A stretch of 64,000 nucleotides of DNA from positions 62,001 through 126,000 of the forward strand of contig CALUWK010000001.1 of the NCBI GenBank assembly GCA_944324475.1. The letters run 5' to 3'. Each line of letters starts with the position of its first letter. Position 1 is the first letter of the stretch. This document shows positions 8,927 to 18,712 of the stretch, in pieces. The notes under the pieces are model-generated. The model did no database searches. It was given only the letters and a program-made list of their open reading frames with translations, and was not told where the DNA came from. Origin of the DNA: Candidatus Gastranaerophilales bacterium. GTDB taxonomy: Bacteria; Cyanobacteriota; Vampirovibrionia; Gastranaerophilales; Gastranaerophilaceae. A program made the translations under genes and the position numbers.

Positions 8927-9289
8927 ATGAGAAAAATATTTTTAATTTTAAGTTTATTATTTTCAATTTGTTTCGCTCAGAGTATGTTTGAAGAATGTTA
9001 TAGGATATATCCAAAAGATGCGGACACTCTTTTTATGAGTGCAATAGGGGCGATTAATTCTGATTCTAGGTTTTCAATTTCTGAAATTCAGTCTGCAAAC
9101 GGATATATTTTGTTTTTATATGGCTCTAAGTATTATCTTTTAACATTAACAAAAAGGTATCAAAATCAAACTGAAATAAAAATTCTTCCTCAAAATAGTG
9201 ATTTTTCTCAGGGAAGTACGGTCGCAAAGGCTGTTTTTGCACTTATTGACACAAAATTGAAGAATTCTCCAATGGGACTTGTTAAGTAA
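8927..9289 (+). CDS. Small exported protein of unknown function, 120 aa
   Basis: The ATG at 8927 begins one base after the polA stop codon. It opens with a Sec signal peptide (MRKIFLILSLLFSICFAQS) with likely cleavage after FAQ or CFA. The mature part of about 100 residues has a YPKDADTLFMSAIGAI segment and beta-rich stretches (YILFLYGSKYYLLTLTK). The reading frame continues upstream to 8888 inside polA, but the signal peptide makes 8927 the sensible start. It is sandwiched between polA and priA with 1-2 nt spacing, so it is co-transcribed with repair genes although its product is exported. I do not recognise the family. Confidence 0.7.
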   Translation: MRKIFLILSLLFSICFAQSMFEECYRIYPKDADTLFMSAIGAINSDSRFSISEIQSANGYILFLYGSKYYLLTLTKRYQNQTEIKILPQNSDFSQGSTVAKAVFALIDTKLKNSPMGLVK

Positions 9290-9291
9290 TT

Positions 9292-11334
9292 ATGATTGGC
9301 TTAGATGAAAAAAAATATGCACAGGTTTTGGTTGATATTAATAAATTGGGAACAAAAACATTTAGCTACTTAATTCCAGATGAATTTAAAAAAGAAATTA
9401 AAGTAGGTCAATCCGTTCTTGTTCCCTTCGGCAGGAGAAAAGATGGTTTAAAGGCTTATGTAGTCGGGTTTTCTAATTATCTTGAAGAAGGAATAAAAGC
9501 GAAGTATATCACAGAAATTTTAGAAACAGAGTCTTTATTTTCTCTTGAATATTTGAAACTTTTGGATTGGGTTGCAAATTATTATTATTGCGATATTCAG
9601 ACAGTTTTAAATATGGCTTTGCCACAGAAATTTTTTGAAAAAAATGTTAAAAAATATAGAAAACCGAAAAAAGAAAATGAGATTTATAAAATTATAATAA
9701 AGGAAAAAATAGAACATAATTTGTCTATAGAACAAGAAAAAATTTATAAAGAAATAAAAAAAGTTAATGCAAAAACCTCTTTATTATATGGAATTACTGG
9801 TTCAGGTAAGACTGAAATATATTTTAAATTAATTGAAGACACCATTAAAAAAAATAAAAATGTTATTTTTTTGGCTCCTGAAATAGCACTTGTTTCTCAG
9901 CTTACTATGCGTACTATTGAGCGCTTTGGAGCTGAATGTGTAGCGCTTTGGCATAGTTCTGTTACTGAAGCAGAAAAATATGAAACTTGGAAAAAATTAA
10001 GAAATAACGAGATAAAAATTCTTTTTGGAGCAAGGAGTGCTGTTTTTGCTCCAATTCGTGATTTAGGACTTGTTATAATAGATGAAGAACATGAATCTAG
10101 CTATAAGCAGACGATGCCTTCTCCAAGATATAACGCTAAAGAAGTAGCTAAAAAGTTATGTGAATTATATGATGCTAAGCTTGTTTTAGGGTCTGCAACT
10201 CCTTCTATCGAAAGTTATTATGAAGCAGTTAATACAAATTCTCTTTTTGAGCTTAAAACAAGATATAATAATGCAAAATTACCGAAAGTAAGTGTTATTG
10301 ACATGAAAACCGAGAGGGCGGAAAAAAATTACACTCCTTTTTCAAGAACGCTTATAAAAAGTACTAAAGAAGCTATTGAAAAAGGGCATCAAGTAATTTT
10401 TTTGATTAATCGTAGAGGTTTTTCATCCTATACACAATGTATGGAGTGCGGTGAAGTTTTGATGTGTGAAAAATGTGCAATTCCATTGATTTATCATAGT
10501 CAGACAAATTCTTATAAGTGTCATTATTGTAATTTTGAAAAAAAAGGTGAAGTAAAATGCCCTAAATGCAATTCTGATGTTTTAGAAAATTTTGGTTTAG
10601 GTTCTCAAAAAGTTGAAGTTACAGCAAAGGAAATATTTTCTGATTACAGGATAGAAAGGCTTGATTCTGATAGTCTTTCAAAGAAAAATGAGCATATAGA
10701 AATTTTAAGAAGATTTCAAAATAAAGAAATTGATATTTTAGTTGGAACTCAAATGATTGCAAAAGGTTTGGATAATAAAAATGTTACTTTGGTTGGAGTT
10801 ATTAATGCGGATTTAAGTTTTAATTTGCCTGATTATAGAAGTTCTGAACGTGGTTTTTCAATTTTAACTCAAGTTGCAGGACGCTCAGGTAGAGGGGATG
10901 AAGAAGGAAAAGTTATTTTTCAGACCTATAATTCATCAAATATGTTTTTAAAAGATGCACAAAAACAGGATTATGAAAGTTTTTATGAAAATGAAATTAA
11001 ATTAAGGGAACTTCTTGACTATCCTCCCTTTTCTAATATGATTAGAATAGTTTTGTCATCTAAAAATGAATTTAGAGCTGAAAAATCGGCAGCGGAAATT
11101 GAGTTACATTTGTCTGATTATTTAAAGAAACTTTCTTTGGATGAAGCAATATTGGTGTTGGGGCCTGTTGAATGTGTTTTAAAAAAAATAAGAGAAGAAT
11201 ACAGATATAATATAATAATTAAAAATAAGTTGTCCGAAAAAGGGCATGGGGTTATTTTAAGATTTTTAAGAACAATTCATCTTCCTGATGACATTAAAAT
11301 GGTTGTAGATATTAATCCTTCGGATATATTGTAA
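9292..11334 (+). CDS. priA: Primosomal protein N' (replication restart helicase PriA)
   Basis: The 680-aa length is typical. The N-terminal 3'-DNA-binding domain (YAQVLVDINKLGTKTFSY ... VGQSVLVPFG) is followed by Walker A GITGSGKTEIY (about 167-177), a DEEH helicase motif II, and the PriA-specific zinc region of paired cysteines (CMECGEVLMCEKC ... CHYCNF ... CPKCNS). Helicase motifs V/VI follow (VGTQMIAKGLD, QVAGRSGRGD). PriA reloads the replicative helicase at stalled or recombined forks. The gene sits 2 nt after the small exported-protein gene and 2 nt before the helicase gene, so its position fits coupling of recombination repair to restart. Confidence 0.96.
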   Translation: MIGLDEKKYAQVLVDINKLGTKTFSYLIPDEFKKEIKVGQSVLVPFGRRKDGLKAYVVGFSNYLEEGIKAKYITEILETESLFSLEYLKLLDWVANYYYCDIQTVLNMALPQKFFEKNVKKYRKPKKENEIYKIIIKEKIEHNLSIEQEKIYKEIKKVNAKTSLLYGITGSGKTEIYFKLIEDTIKKNKNVIFLAPEIALVSQLTMRTIERFGAECVALWHSSVTEAEKYETWKKLRNNEIKILFGARSAVFAPIRDLGLVIIDEEHESSYKQTMPSPRYNAKEVAKKLCELYDAKLVLGSATPSIESYYEAVNTNSLFELKTRYNNAKLPKVSVIDMKTERAEKNYTPFSRTLIKSTKEAIEKGHQVIFLINRRGFSSYTQCMECGEVLMCEKCAIPLIYHSQTNSYKCHYCNFEKKGEVKCPKCNSDVLENFGLGSQKVEVTAKEIFSDYRIERLDSDSLSKKNEHIEILRRFQNKEIDILVGTQMIAKGLDNKNVTLVGVINADLSFNLPDYRSSERGFSILTQVAGRSGRGDEEGKVIFQTYNSSNMFLKDAQKQDYESFYENEIKLRELLDYPPFSNMIRIVLSSKNEFRAEKSAAEIELHLSDYLKKLSLDEAILVLGPVECVLKKIREEYRYNIIIKNKLSEKGHGVILRFLRTIHLPDDIKMVVDINPSDIL

Positions 11335-11336
11335 AA

Positions 11337-14300
11337 ATGTTGATAAATGCTAATTCTAATACAAATAGAACTGAAATATTACAGAAAAAATATTTAGAAC
11401 TTTTAAATTCAGGAGTTGAAGCTGAGAAGATACTTGTTATTGTTCAGAATTCTAAAAAGAAAAAAGAATTTGTAGATAAAATTAAAAAAGAGTCAAAAAA
11501 TGGTTTTATAGGTTCTCTTAAAATATATAGTTTTTGGGGTTTTATAAGAGAATATATTTTTGAAAATTGGGTAATTGTTGAAAATAGTTTAAAAGATAAA
11601 AATACAAAAATTATACCTAATTTATCCGGCCTTGAAGTTTCCCAGTATATTTTTAAAAAGAGTATAGAAGAAGTTGATTTTACAGGTTATAATTCAAGAA
11701 TTAGTCTTTTACACCAACTTTTTAGGAGAAATTCATTAATTAATTTGAATAATCTTTCAAGAGAGGAAGTTGAAAAAAGAGATAAAATTTTAAAACAAAC
11801 ATATTCTAATGAAGCAAATCAAGTAATTAATAAATATAAAGCTAAAACTATTGACTTAAGAGCGTTCGATTATATAAGACAAATTAATATTTTTGAATTT
11901 CTATATAAAAAAATTGAAAATAAATTTGAATATGTTTTTGTGGATGATGCGGATGAAATTACTCCTTGTGTTTTAGCTTATTTTGAATATATTAAAAAAA
12001 ATGTAAAAGAATTTTTTATTGGTTATGATGAATTTGGTTCTTCCAGATTGGGTTATTTAGGAGCGATTAATGTTAATTTTGAAAAATTTTTGAATGTAAA
12101 AGCATTAAAAATTTTTAACGATGATATTAAATCCATGAATTCACTTAAAATTTTTAATTTAATTAAAGAAGATAAAAAAATTGATATTGAAAACATTAAA
12201 TCAAAATCTTTTTTAAAAAGAAATGAAATGTTAGATTGTGTTATTAAAGATATAAAAATTTTGCTAAATAGTGGTGTAAAATTTTCAGATATAGCAATAA
12301 TAACTCCATTAACTGATGAATTTTTAAAAATGGAGCTTGAAAAAACACAATATAAATTTAATTTTATTTCAAAAAGCGAGAAATTAAATCAAAATAGACT
12401 TATAGGTTATCTTTTAGAGTTATTAAAGATTATAATTGATACAAATAACAGGTTTATTTCTCCTTATGTTTTAAAAGGAATTTTAATTGATATATTAAAT
12501 ATTGAAAAAAAAGAAGCGCTTTGTTTTATTCAGGAGTATAAGACGGGATATGAATTACAAGGTTTAAATTTGTTTGACTTAATGAAAAATAATAACAGTG
12601 AAAAATTAAGAAAATTTGTTGAAATTTATGAAAAAGTGAGATTTGAAAAATTATCAATAATACTTTTTGAAATTGTATCTTGTTTTATTCCTTTTAAAAA
12701 AGAATTATCCAAGGATATAATTAAAATTAATCAGCTTTTAAAACAAATTGTGGATTTTGAAGATGTTTTTAAAGATGAATTTAATAGGTTAGATTTAATC
12801 ATTCAGCTTGAAAATACGATTATTTCTGAAAATCCTTTGAGTGATGATGAAATAGATGAAGATTCAATAATTGTGTCATCTGCTCAAAAAATTATTGATT
12901 ATTCTTACAAAACGAAATATCAATTTTGGTTAGATGTGTCGTCTGAAAATTGGTTAAGACAAGATATAGGACCTTTGTATAATTCTTGGGTTATGCAAAA
13001 AAAATGGAATAAAGAAATTTTTGAACTTGAAGATAATATAGAACTAACAAAAGATAGAACTGCCAGAATGCTTTATAAGCTTTATTTATTGGGGGATAAT
13101 ATAACTTTATATTCAAGTGCTTATGATTATATAGGGGCAGAAAATTTTTCGGGTATTGATAGGTATTTTGAATGTAAAAATGAATTTGAAAAAGATGAAA
13201 ATATTAAAATTGAACCTATTGTGCCGAGAGATGATCAAAAAGAGGTATTGAAATATAATGGCGGTTTAATGTCTGTAAGCGCTACTGCTGGTTCAGGAAA
13301 AACAACAATAATGTTGCTTTTGGTAGATAAGATTTTATCAGGTGAAATATTAAAAGATATTGAACCCAAGAATATTTTTGTTTTGACTTTTATGGAATCA
13401 GCTGCAAGGAATTTTAAAGAAAGAATAAAAAATAAATATCCAAATTTAAAGGAATTGCCAAACATTTCAACAATTCATGGACTTGCGCTTAGAATTTTAA
13501 AGGAAAATAATAATTTTTCAAAAGTTGGTCTTGATTATGATTTTGAAATTTTAGATGAAATAAAAAGAGCAAATATTTTAAACGAAGTAGTATATAAATT
13601 TTTGGGTTCAACTGAAAAAGTTGATTTGTATGATGGTGCAATAAGTGCTTATAAAAATGAGCTGGCTTTGTATGGAAATTTTGATTGTAAAAATAAACTT
13701 TTTTTAAGTATTTATGAGGCTTATGATGTACGTTTGAAATCGGAAAATTTGATTGATTACGACGATTTGTTGCTTTTAAGTTTGAAATTATTAAAAGAAA
13801 ACAAAGATATTTTGGATTATTATAATGATTTAGCTAAAATTATTATTGAAGATGAGGCACAGGATTCTAGCAATATTCAGCAAAATTTGATATTGCTTTT
13901 GGGGAAAAAATATAAAAATATAATTCGTTGCGGGGATATAAATCAAGCTATAACTTCAACATTTTCAAATTCTGATGTTGAAGGATTTAAAGAATTTATA
14001 AAAAAATCTAAAAATGTTGTAATGGATAGATGTCAAAGATGCGCAACAGGGGTTTTAGATTGTGCAAATAGTACCGTAAATTATGCAAAAAAAGAAAAAA
14101 TAGAAGCATTTGGTGATTTAATAATGAAACCGGTTGAAGGAAAAAATATAGTTGATTTTAAGGCTGTTAAAAGTTTAATTTTTGAAAAAGAAAAAGAAGA
14201 AAATGATTTTATTTTAAGAGAGATACAATCTATATTAAAAAATGCTAAAAAACCTGTTTCTATAGCAATTCTTACAAGAAGTAATTTTGCTATTAATAAA

Positions 14301-15134
14301 TGGGCAAAAATTTTTGATGAGAATAATATAAAAATTTACAAAAATTCTGAAAGTCTTATAAATAATTTATGTTATAAAGTTATACTTTTGATTATGGAAT
14401 ATATAGCTAATCCTTATGATTTAAAAGTTTTAAGGGAAATTGCAAAAGAACTTTATGATGCAGGTTTTTATGAATTTGATACTTTAAAGTATGTTAATTC
14501 ATTAAATGAGCCTATTTTTCTAAAGAAAGATTTTGATGAGCAGTTTTGGTGGGATATTAATTATTTTTTGTTTAAAAATCATTATTCAATTTATGATTTG
14601 GCTTGTGAAATTGGAGAATTTTATTTTTCTAAAACTTCTGAAAAAGATAATATTCATATGGTTGCAACAATAGCACAAAAAATAAAAAATTCTCAAAAAA
14701 CATTTGAAGATGCTGTCATAAAATTAAGAGAGATTCAATTTAAAAATAATTTTTCAAATATTAAATTTTTTAAAAATGAAAAAAAGGATTTTAAAAAAAA
14801 TACTGTATGTGTTATGACTTTACATAAATCAAAAGGGGATGAATTTGATTATGTATTTATTCCTGAATTAACAAAGGATAATTTGTGTTTAAGTATTGAT
14901 GATTGTAAATTGAAAGAAAAGTCGATTTTTATTCAAAAAGTCAAAAAAAATTCAAAAAATGACTATGAATTAAAAAAAGAAATAGTGGAAGAAAATTTTA
15001 GATTAATTTATGTTGGAATTACAAGGGCGATTAAAAAATTATACTTGTCTGTTTCAAACAATTATAAATACTTTTCAAAAGATAAAAAATTTGAAAATTC
15101 GGAAATTTTTGAGGGGGTATTGTGCAAAAAATAG
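11337..15134 (+). CDS. Giant UvrD/AddAB-like protein: degenerate N-terminal helicase half plus intact C-terminal helicase half
   Basis: The protein has 1265 aa. The C-terminal half is a complete superfamily 1A helicase: motif I ATAGSGKTT (649-657), motif II EDEAQD (838-843), motif III RCGDINQAIT, motif V MTLHKSKGDEFDYVFIPEL and motif VI YVGITRA (about 1224-1230). The N-terminal half also looks helicase-like, but motif I has decayed to NANSNTNRT (4-12) and motif II to FVDDADE (201-207), as in the inactive AddB or RecC subunits. The RecB-type nuclease is encoded by the next, overlapping gene. Likely role: double-strand break end processing, by analogy with AddAB/RecBCD. The fusion order is inferred, not tested by structure prediction. 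Confidence 0.75.
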   Translation: MLINANSNTNRTEILQKKYLELLNSGVEAEKILVIVQNSKKKKEFVDKIKKESKNGFIGSLKIYSFWGFIREYIFENWVIVENSLKDKNTKIIPNLSGLEVSQYIFKKSIEEVDFTGYNSRISLLHQLFRRNSLINLNNLSREEVEKRDKILKQTYSNEANQVINKYKAKTIDLRAFDYIRQINIFEFLYKKIENKFEYVFVDDADEITPCVLAYFEYIKKNVKEFFIGYDEFGSSRLGYLGAINVNFEKFLNVKALKIFNDDIKSMNSLKIFNLIKEDKKIDIENIKSKSFLKRNEMLDCVIKDIKILLNSGVKFSDIAIITPLTDEFLKMELEKTQYKFNFISKSEKLNQNRLIGYLLELLKIIIDTNNRFISPYVLKGILIDILNIEKKEALCFIQEYKTGYELQGLNLFDLMKNNNSEKLRKFVEIYEKVRFEKLSIILFEIVSCFIPFKKELSKDIIKINQLLKQIVDFEDVFKDEFNRLDLIIQLENTIISENPLSDDEIDEDSIIVSSAQKIIDYSYKTKYQFWLDVSSENWLRQDIGPLYNSWVMQKKWNKEIFELEDNIELTKDRTARMLYKLYLLGDNITLYSSAYDYIGAENFSGIDRYFECKNEFEKDENIKIEPIVPRDDQKEVLKYNGGLMSVSATAGSGKTTIMLLLVDKILSGEILKDIEPKNIFVLTFMESAARNFKERIKNKYPNLKELPNISTIHGLALRILKENNNFSKVGLDYDFEILDEIKRANILNEVVYKFLGSTEKVDLYDGAISAYKNELALYGNFDCKNKLFLSIYEAYDVRLKSENLIDYDDLLLLSLKLLKENKDILDYYNDLAKIIIEDEAQDSSNIQQNLILLLGKKYKNIIRCGDINQAITSTFSNSDVEGFKEFIKKSKNVVMDRCQRCATGVLDCANSTVNYAKKEKIEAFGDLIMKPVEGKNIVDFKAVKSLIFEKEKEENDFILREIQSILKNAKKPVSIAILTRSNFAINKWAKIFDENNIKIYKNSESLINNLCYKVILLIMEYIANPYDLKVLREIAKELYDAGFYEFDTLKYVNSLNEPIFLKKDFDEQFWWDINYFLFKNHYSIYDLACEIGEFYFSKTSEKDNIHMVATIAQKIKNSQKTFEDAVIKLREIQFKNNFSNIKFFKNEKKDFKKNTVCVMTLHKSKGDEFDYVFIPELTKDNLCLSIDDCKLKEKSIFIQKVKKNSKNDYELKKEIVEENFRLIYVGITRAIKKLYLSVSNNYKYFSKDKKFENSEIFEGVLCKK

Positions 15135-15751
15135 ATACATTTAGTGCAAATTCGCTTAAAATTTTAGATAAAAGTTTTGAAGAGTTTGAAAATAAGTATA
15201 TATATAATCTTTCAGTATATAAAAAAGATGAAAGAACTGTGCTCGGACAAAAGTTTCATACCTTGATTTGTTTTTATATAAGAGGTTTTGATGTTAAAAG
15301 ATTGGTTATGGATTTGAGTCCTGATGAGCACATCTTTTGGCAGAAATTAGAAAAAAAATTAAAAATAATAAAATCAAATTTTATAAAAACAGAATATTCT
15401 TTTCTGATTAAAGATGAATTAAATAATTTTTCATATTATCTGACAGGTCGTTTTGATGGAATTTATAAAGATGAAAAAGGCTATATAATTTATGATTGGA
15501 AAACTTTAAATCTTCCTAAGAATCCTTATGATGATATTCAAAGTATTGTATATTTGTATTCTTTAAGCAAAATTTATAAAACAAATAGAATAAAGATGCG
15601 ATATCTTTCCATAGAAAAATTGGATACTTTGGATGTTGATTTTGTATCTAGTGAAAAATATAAGAAAAAAATAGATAAAATTTTATTAAAGTTACCTTGG
15701 TTTAATATTTCTTCAAGTAATGACTTAGAGTTTCAAGAGTTGAATTTTTAA
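15122..15751 (+). CDS. PD-(D/E)XK (RecB-family) nuclease, stand-alone
   Basis: The 209-aa product carries the RecB/Cas4 nuclease signature: H46 (GQKFHTL), E91, GRFDGI with D112, YDWKT with D125 and K127, and the QxxxY motif at Q140-Y144. These residues bind metal and catalyse phosphodiester cleavage. The GTG start at 15122 has a strong GAGGGGG site 4 nt upstream and overlaps the helicase gene by 13 nt, so the two are translationally coupled and probably form one complex. In AddA/RecB this domain is fused to the helicase C-terminus; here it is separate. The four-cysteine Fe-S set of Cas4/AddB is absent. The 3' end overlaps convergent mnmD by 50 nt. Confidence 0.85.
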   Translation: MQKIDTFSANSLKILDKSFEEFENKYIYNLSVYKKDERTVLGQKFHTLICFYIRGFDVKRLVMDLSPDEHIFWQKLEKKLKIIKSNFIKTEYSFLIKDELNNFSYYLTGRFDGIYKDEKGYIIYDWKTLNLPKNPYDDIQSIVYLYSLSKIYKTNRIKMRYLSIEKLDTLDVDFVSSEKYKKKIDKILLKLPWFNISSSNDLEFQELNF

Positions 15752-16496
15752 TTTCTAAATTTCTATAATTTGTTATTAATTTATGGTTAGAATTAAGGTT
15801 TTTATCTTTATATGTTATGGCTGATTTTGTTTTTAACATACCTAATTCAAAGTTATTTAAGGGATTTTGAATTAAATTAGAGTTATATGAGGCAATGGTA
15901 CCTATTGTTCTGTTTTTTTTAATGGTTTTTCCTATCGTTATTCCTGTTTTATATAAAGCGTTTAGGACTGGTTTAGAATGATTATATGTGCAATAAAGCC
16001 CGTTTTTATCCAGTTTTTTTATTATTTCATAAATTAAATCTTCGCTCCAAAGTTCTGCTTGTTTGTGGGGAGCAAAACCGTCATGAAAAATTATGTCGTA
16101 TGTTTTATCCAGTTTTTTTATTATTTTTCTTATGTCATTAAAATAAAAGTTTATAAAATCAGGTTTTTTAAGGTTTTCCTTTATAATTTTATTTATATTT
16201 TTTGTAGATTTGTATTCAAATTCAAAAGATTTTTTTGCAAGTTTAAAATCAATTTCCACACAATCTATGGATTTTATAGTGTTAAAATTTTCTATGGCAC
16301 ATTTTGTGTTGTAACCTATGCCATAGCATATATCGAGGATATTTAAAGGTTTTTTATTTAAAGGCAGGCATGGCATTACAAATTTTTCAAAAGCTTCTGT
16401 TTTAGCACCTTCTTTTGAGTGGTATATTTCACCTAAACTTTTATTATAAAGCCCGATTGAGCCATCTTTGGTTATTATTATTTCAATATTTTTCAT
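15702..16496 (-). CDS. mnmD: MnmD-type tRNA (5-methylaminomethyl-2-thiouridine) methyltransferase
   Basis: The 264-aa product matches the methyltransferase domain of MnmC (DUF752). It has an SAM-binding segment LNILDICYGIGYNTK (about 52-66), acidic loop VEID, a YDIIFHDGFAPHKQAELWS catalytic-type motif near residue 135, and YCTYNHSK. It would add the last methyl group of mnm5s2U34 in tRNA. The FAD-dependent oxidoreductase half of bifunctional MnmC is missing, as in the stand-alone MnmD of Bacillus and Aquifex. It starts at an ATG just beyond the ftsZ terminator, so it is transcribed separately from ftsZ. The call rests on motifs only. Confidence 0.8.
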   Translation of the reverse strand: MKNIEIIITKDGSIGLYNKSLGEIYHSKEGAKTEAFEKFVMPCLPLNKKPLNILDICYGIGYNTKCAIENFNTIKSIDCVEIDFKLAKKSFEFEYKSTKNINKIIKENLKKPDFINFYFNDIRKIIKKLDKTYDIIFHDGFAPHKQAELWSEDLIYEIIKKLDKNGLYCTYNHSKPVLNALYKTGITIGKTIKKNRTIGTIASYNSNLIQNPLNNFELGMLKTKSAITYKDKNLNSNHKLITNYRNLEIKNSTLETLSHYLKKY

Positions 16497-16514
16497 ATTT
16501 ATTACTATTACTAT

Positions 16515-16544
16515 AAAACCGCTTTTTATACAAAAAGCGGTTTT
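16515..16544 (-). terminator. Intrinsic terminator of ftsZ
   Basis: A 13-bp perfect stem (AAAACCGCTTTTT / AAAAAGCGGTTTT) with a 4-nt loop lies 21 nt past the ftsZ stop codon. On the minus strand it ends in TTTTATAG. The A/T-rich arms give a U-tract on either strand. It separates ftsZ from mnmD. Confidence 0.8.
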
Positions 16545-16565
16545 ATTAAAGTTATTTGTTAATTT

Positions 16566-17771
16566 TTATAATCTGTTTTTGGGATTTAAAAATTCAGGGA
16601 TATCCAATGATGAACTTGAAGTTGGAGCAGGTGCTTGTTCTTTTAATCTTTCTTCTGTTGAAGTGGGCATTCCAAATGGAAATGAAGAAGCATTGCTCGA
16701 AATTCCTGTTGAATTAAAACCGCCAAATAAGCCCGCTGCTGAAAGTTTATTATCGGTTGTATTTGGAGCACTAATTTCTCCGTTTTTCATTTCGAAACCA
16801 GTTGCAATTATTGTGATTTGAATTTCTCCTTGAATTCTATCATCAACAACTGCGCCAAATATAACCTCTGCATCATCTGCAACAGCGTCATGAATAACGC
16901 TTGCTGCCTCGTTAACTTCAAATAATGTCATATCAGGACCACCTGTGACATTCATAATAATACCTGTTGCACCATTTATTGAAGTTTCAAGCAGTTTAGA
17001 ATCTATTGCTAATTTAGCAGCTTCAAGGGCCCTTCCTTCTCCTGAAGATTTACCGATGCCCATAAGCGCACTTCCTGAAGATTGCATGATTGTTTTAACG
17101 TCTGCAAAGTCAACATTAATTAATCCGCCTACAAGAATTATGTCTGAAATACCCTGTACGCCACATAAAAGAACTTCGTCTACTACAGAGAATGCGTCTT
17201 TGAATGTTGTTCTTCTTTCAACAACTTCCATTAATTTGTCATTAGGTATTACGATTAAAGCATCAACATTTTCTTTTAGTTTTTCAAGACCTGCAAGCGC
17301 TTGAGCTAAACGTTTTTTGCCTTCGAATTTAAATGGTTTTGTGACAACACCGATTGTCAATGCACCCATTTCTTTAGCTATTTTAGCAACAACGGGAGCA
17401 GCACCCGTTCCTGTACCACCGCCCATGCCTGCCGTAACAAAAACCATATCGGCACTGTCAAGTGCTACTGTTATATCTTCTCTTGATTCTTCTGCTGCTT
17501 TTTCGCCAACTGATGGATTTCCTCCGGCACCAAGTCCGTTTGTTAATTTTGTTCCAAGTTGTACTTTTCTTGGCGCACTAGACATTTCAAGAACTTGTGC
17601 ATCAGTGTTCATAGCCCAAAATTCAACCCCGCTTAATCCCGATGCTATCATTCTATTAACGGCATTGCCGCCACCACCGCCTACGCCAACGACTTTAATA
17701 TTAGCATTTGTAGAAAATCTCGGATATTCCGCAGGTTGTCTGTCATAATTATCTAGTTTGAACTTATCCAC
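16566..17771 (-). CDS. ftsZ: Cell division protein FtsZ
   Basis: The 401-aa tubulin homologue forms the Z-ring. The GTP-binding signature [12 protein letters not shown] is present, as are the N-terminal [14 protein letters not shown] glycine loop, NTDAQ and the T7 loop NVDFADV. The C-terminus has a disordered linker (Ser/Pro rich, about 345-390) and a short conserved tail [13 protein letters not shown], the peptide that binds FtsA or other membrane tethers. The start is GTG (17769-17771), chosen because GAGGG lies 7 nt upstream. It is monocistronic here with its own terminator; ftsA and ftsQ are not adjacent, which is common in cyanobacterial relatives. Confidence 0.97.
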   Translation of the reverse strand: MDKFKLDNYDRQPAEYPRFSTNANIKVVGVGGGGGNAVNRMIASGLSGVEFWAMNTDAQVLEMSSAPRKVQLGTKLTNGLGAGGNPSVGEKAAEESREDITVALDSADMVFVTAGMGGGTGTGAAPVVAKIAKEMGALTIGVVTKPFKFEGKKRLAQALAGLEKLKENVDALIVIPNDKLMEVVERRTTFKDAFSVVDEVLLCGVQGISDIILVGGLINVDFADVKTIMQSSGSALMGIGKSSGEGRALEAAKLAIDSKLLETSINGATGIIMNVTGGPDMTLFEVNEAASVIHDAVADDAEVIFGAVVDDRIQGEIQITIIATGFEMKNGEISAPNTTDNKLSAAGLFGGFNSTGISSNASSFPFGMPTSTEERLKEQAPAPTSSSSLDIPEFLNPKNRL

Positions 17772-18046
17772 TTGTCAGCCCTCTTATTTTAATCTTTTAT
17801 TTTACTATATTTTAAAAATTTTTATATGTAAAGAATTTACACTATAAGTATGCTTTAAATTTAACATAAATTCAAATTTGTTAAAAAAATTTTAACAGGA
17901 GTTATTGTTGCTTTTCAAAAAATAAAAAATGCTTTATAATTTCATAAGGTAAATTTTTGTAAATAAAAGATTAGATTGTAACACTTTATTTTTTTATTAA
18001 ACTTTAATAAATCGTGAAATGCGTTATAATGACTAAAGAGGTTAAG

Positions 18047-18361
18047 ATGAATTTTAAAAATTTTAAATTAGTTAGAAAGTTAAAAGATTTAAGCCCAAAG
18101 TTAAAGTGGCGCATGTTTTCTGAATTTCAGGATTGTAAAATTGCTTCAAGATATATAGATTATCTTATTCCCGAAGATAAAAAAGACATAAATAAAGATA
18201 ATGAAAAATTAGAAAAAATGGTTCGTGACACTTTAATCAAGGAATTTTCTCCAAAAATTAGGAACATGAAGTCTTTTGAACTTTTGGTTGATGCTACTGT
18301 TCATAATATCAAGCAAAAACAATTAAAAGCTATGGGCGATTTTGAGGATATTGAATTATAA
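18047..18361 (+). CDS. Hypothetical protein, 104 aa
   Basis: Not recognised. The product is highly charged and probably alpha-helical, without signal peptide or membrane helix; the C-terminal half (KLEKMVRDTLIKEF ... ATVHNIKQKQLKAMG) looks amphipathic. The ATG at 18047 is chosen over in-frame starts at 18014 and 18029 because AAAGAGG ends 5 nt before it. Two TATAAT boxes (17935-17940 and 18025-18030) lie upstream; the first has a plausible TTTTCA -35 box at 17 bp. The gene runs into the XRE regulator gene convergently with a 6-nt overlap of stop regions. Confidence 0.6.
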   Translation: MNFKNFKLVRKLKDLSPKLKWRMFSEFQDCKIASRYIDYLIPEDKKDINKDNEKLEKMVRDTLIKEFSPKIRNMKSFELLVDATVHNIKQKQLKAMGDFEDIEL

Positions 18362-18712
18362 GTTATTTTTAATACTTGATTTATACCTTGTAAGCCCTTT
18401 TTGAGCTTGTTTTAGAAGGGTTAAATAAAATTCAAGTTCGTTTTGTGATGAGTTGTTTATAAATTTTAGAAGTTCGGTTTTTGTGATATTATTTTCTATT
18501 GGAATTTTTAAGTCAAGGTTACTCATTTTAAATTCTATATCAAGAGTATTAAATATTTTTATAATGTTGTCTAGTGTTGGCATATATTTTCCCGATTCAA
18601 TTCTTGAAATGTGTTTTTCATGCATTGAAACAGCTTCAGCAAGCTGTGCTTGTGTTAAACCTTTTATAATTCTTGCTTGTTTTATTTTTCGTCCGAGTGA
18701 TATTTTATCCAT
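18356..18712 (-). CDS. XRE-family helix-turn-helix transcriptional regulator, 118 aa
   Basis: Residues 6-60 are a Cro/CI-type HTH: LGRKIKQARIIKGLTQAQLAE, VSMHEKHISRIESGK, then MPTLDNIIKIFNTLDI, the usual helix 2-turn-helix 3 pattern with SRIE in the recognition helix region. The C-terminal half is short and helical (ELLKFINNSSQNELEFYLTLLKQ) and may mediate dimerisation. It starts at an ATG at 18710-18712 and is transcribed away from the large pilin-like gene, sharing the 18713-18988 intergenic region with it. That region holds several GTTAC boxes, so the regulator may control itself and the pilin-like gene; this is inference. Confidence 0.85.
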   Translation of the reverse strand: MDKISLGRKIKQARIIKGLTQAQLAEAVSMHEKHISRIESGKYMPTLDNIIKIFNTLDIEFKMSNLDLKIPIENNITKTELLKFINNSSQNELEFYLTLLKQAQKGLTRYKSSIKNNL

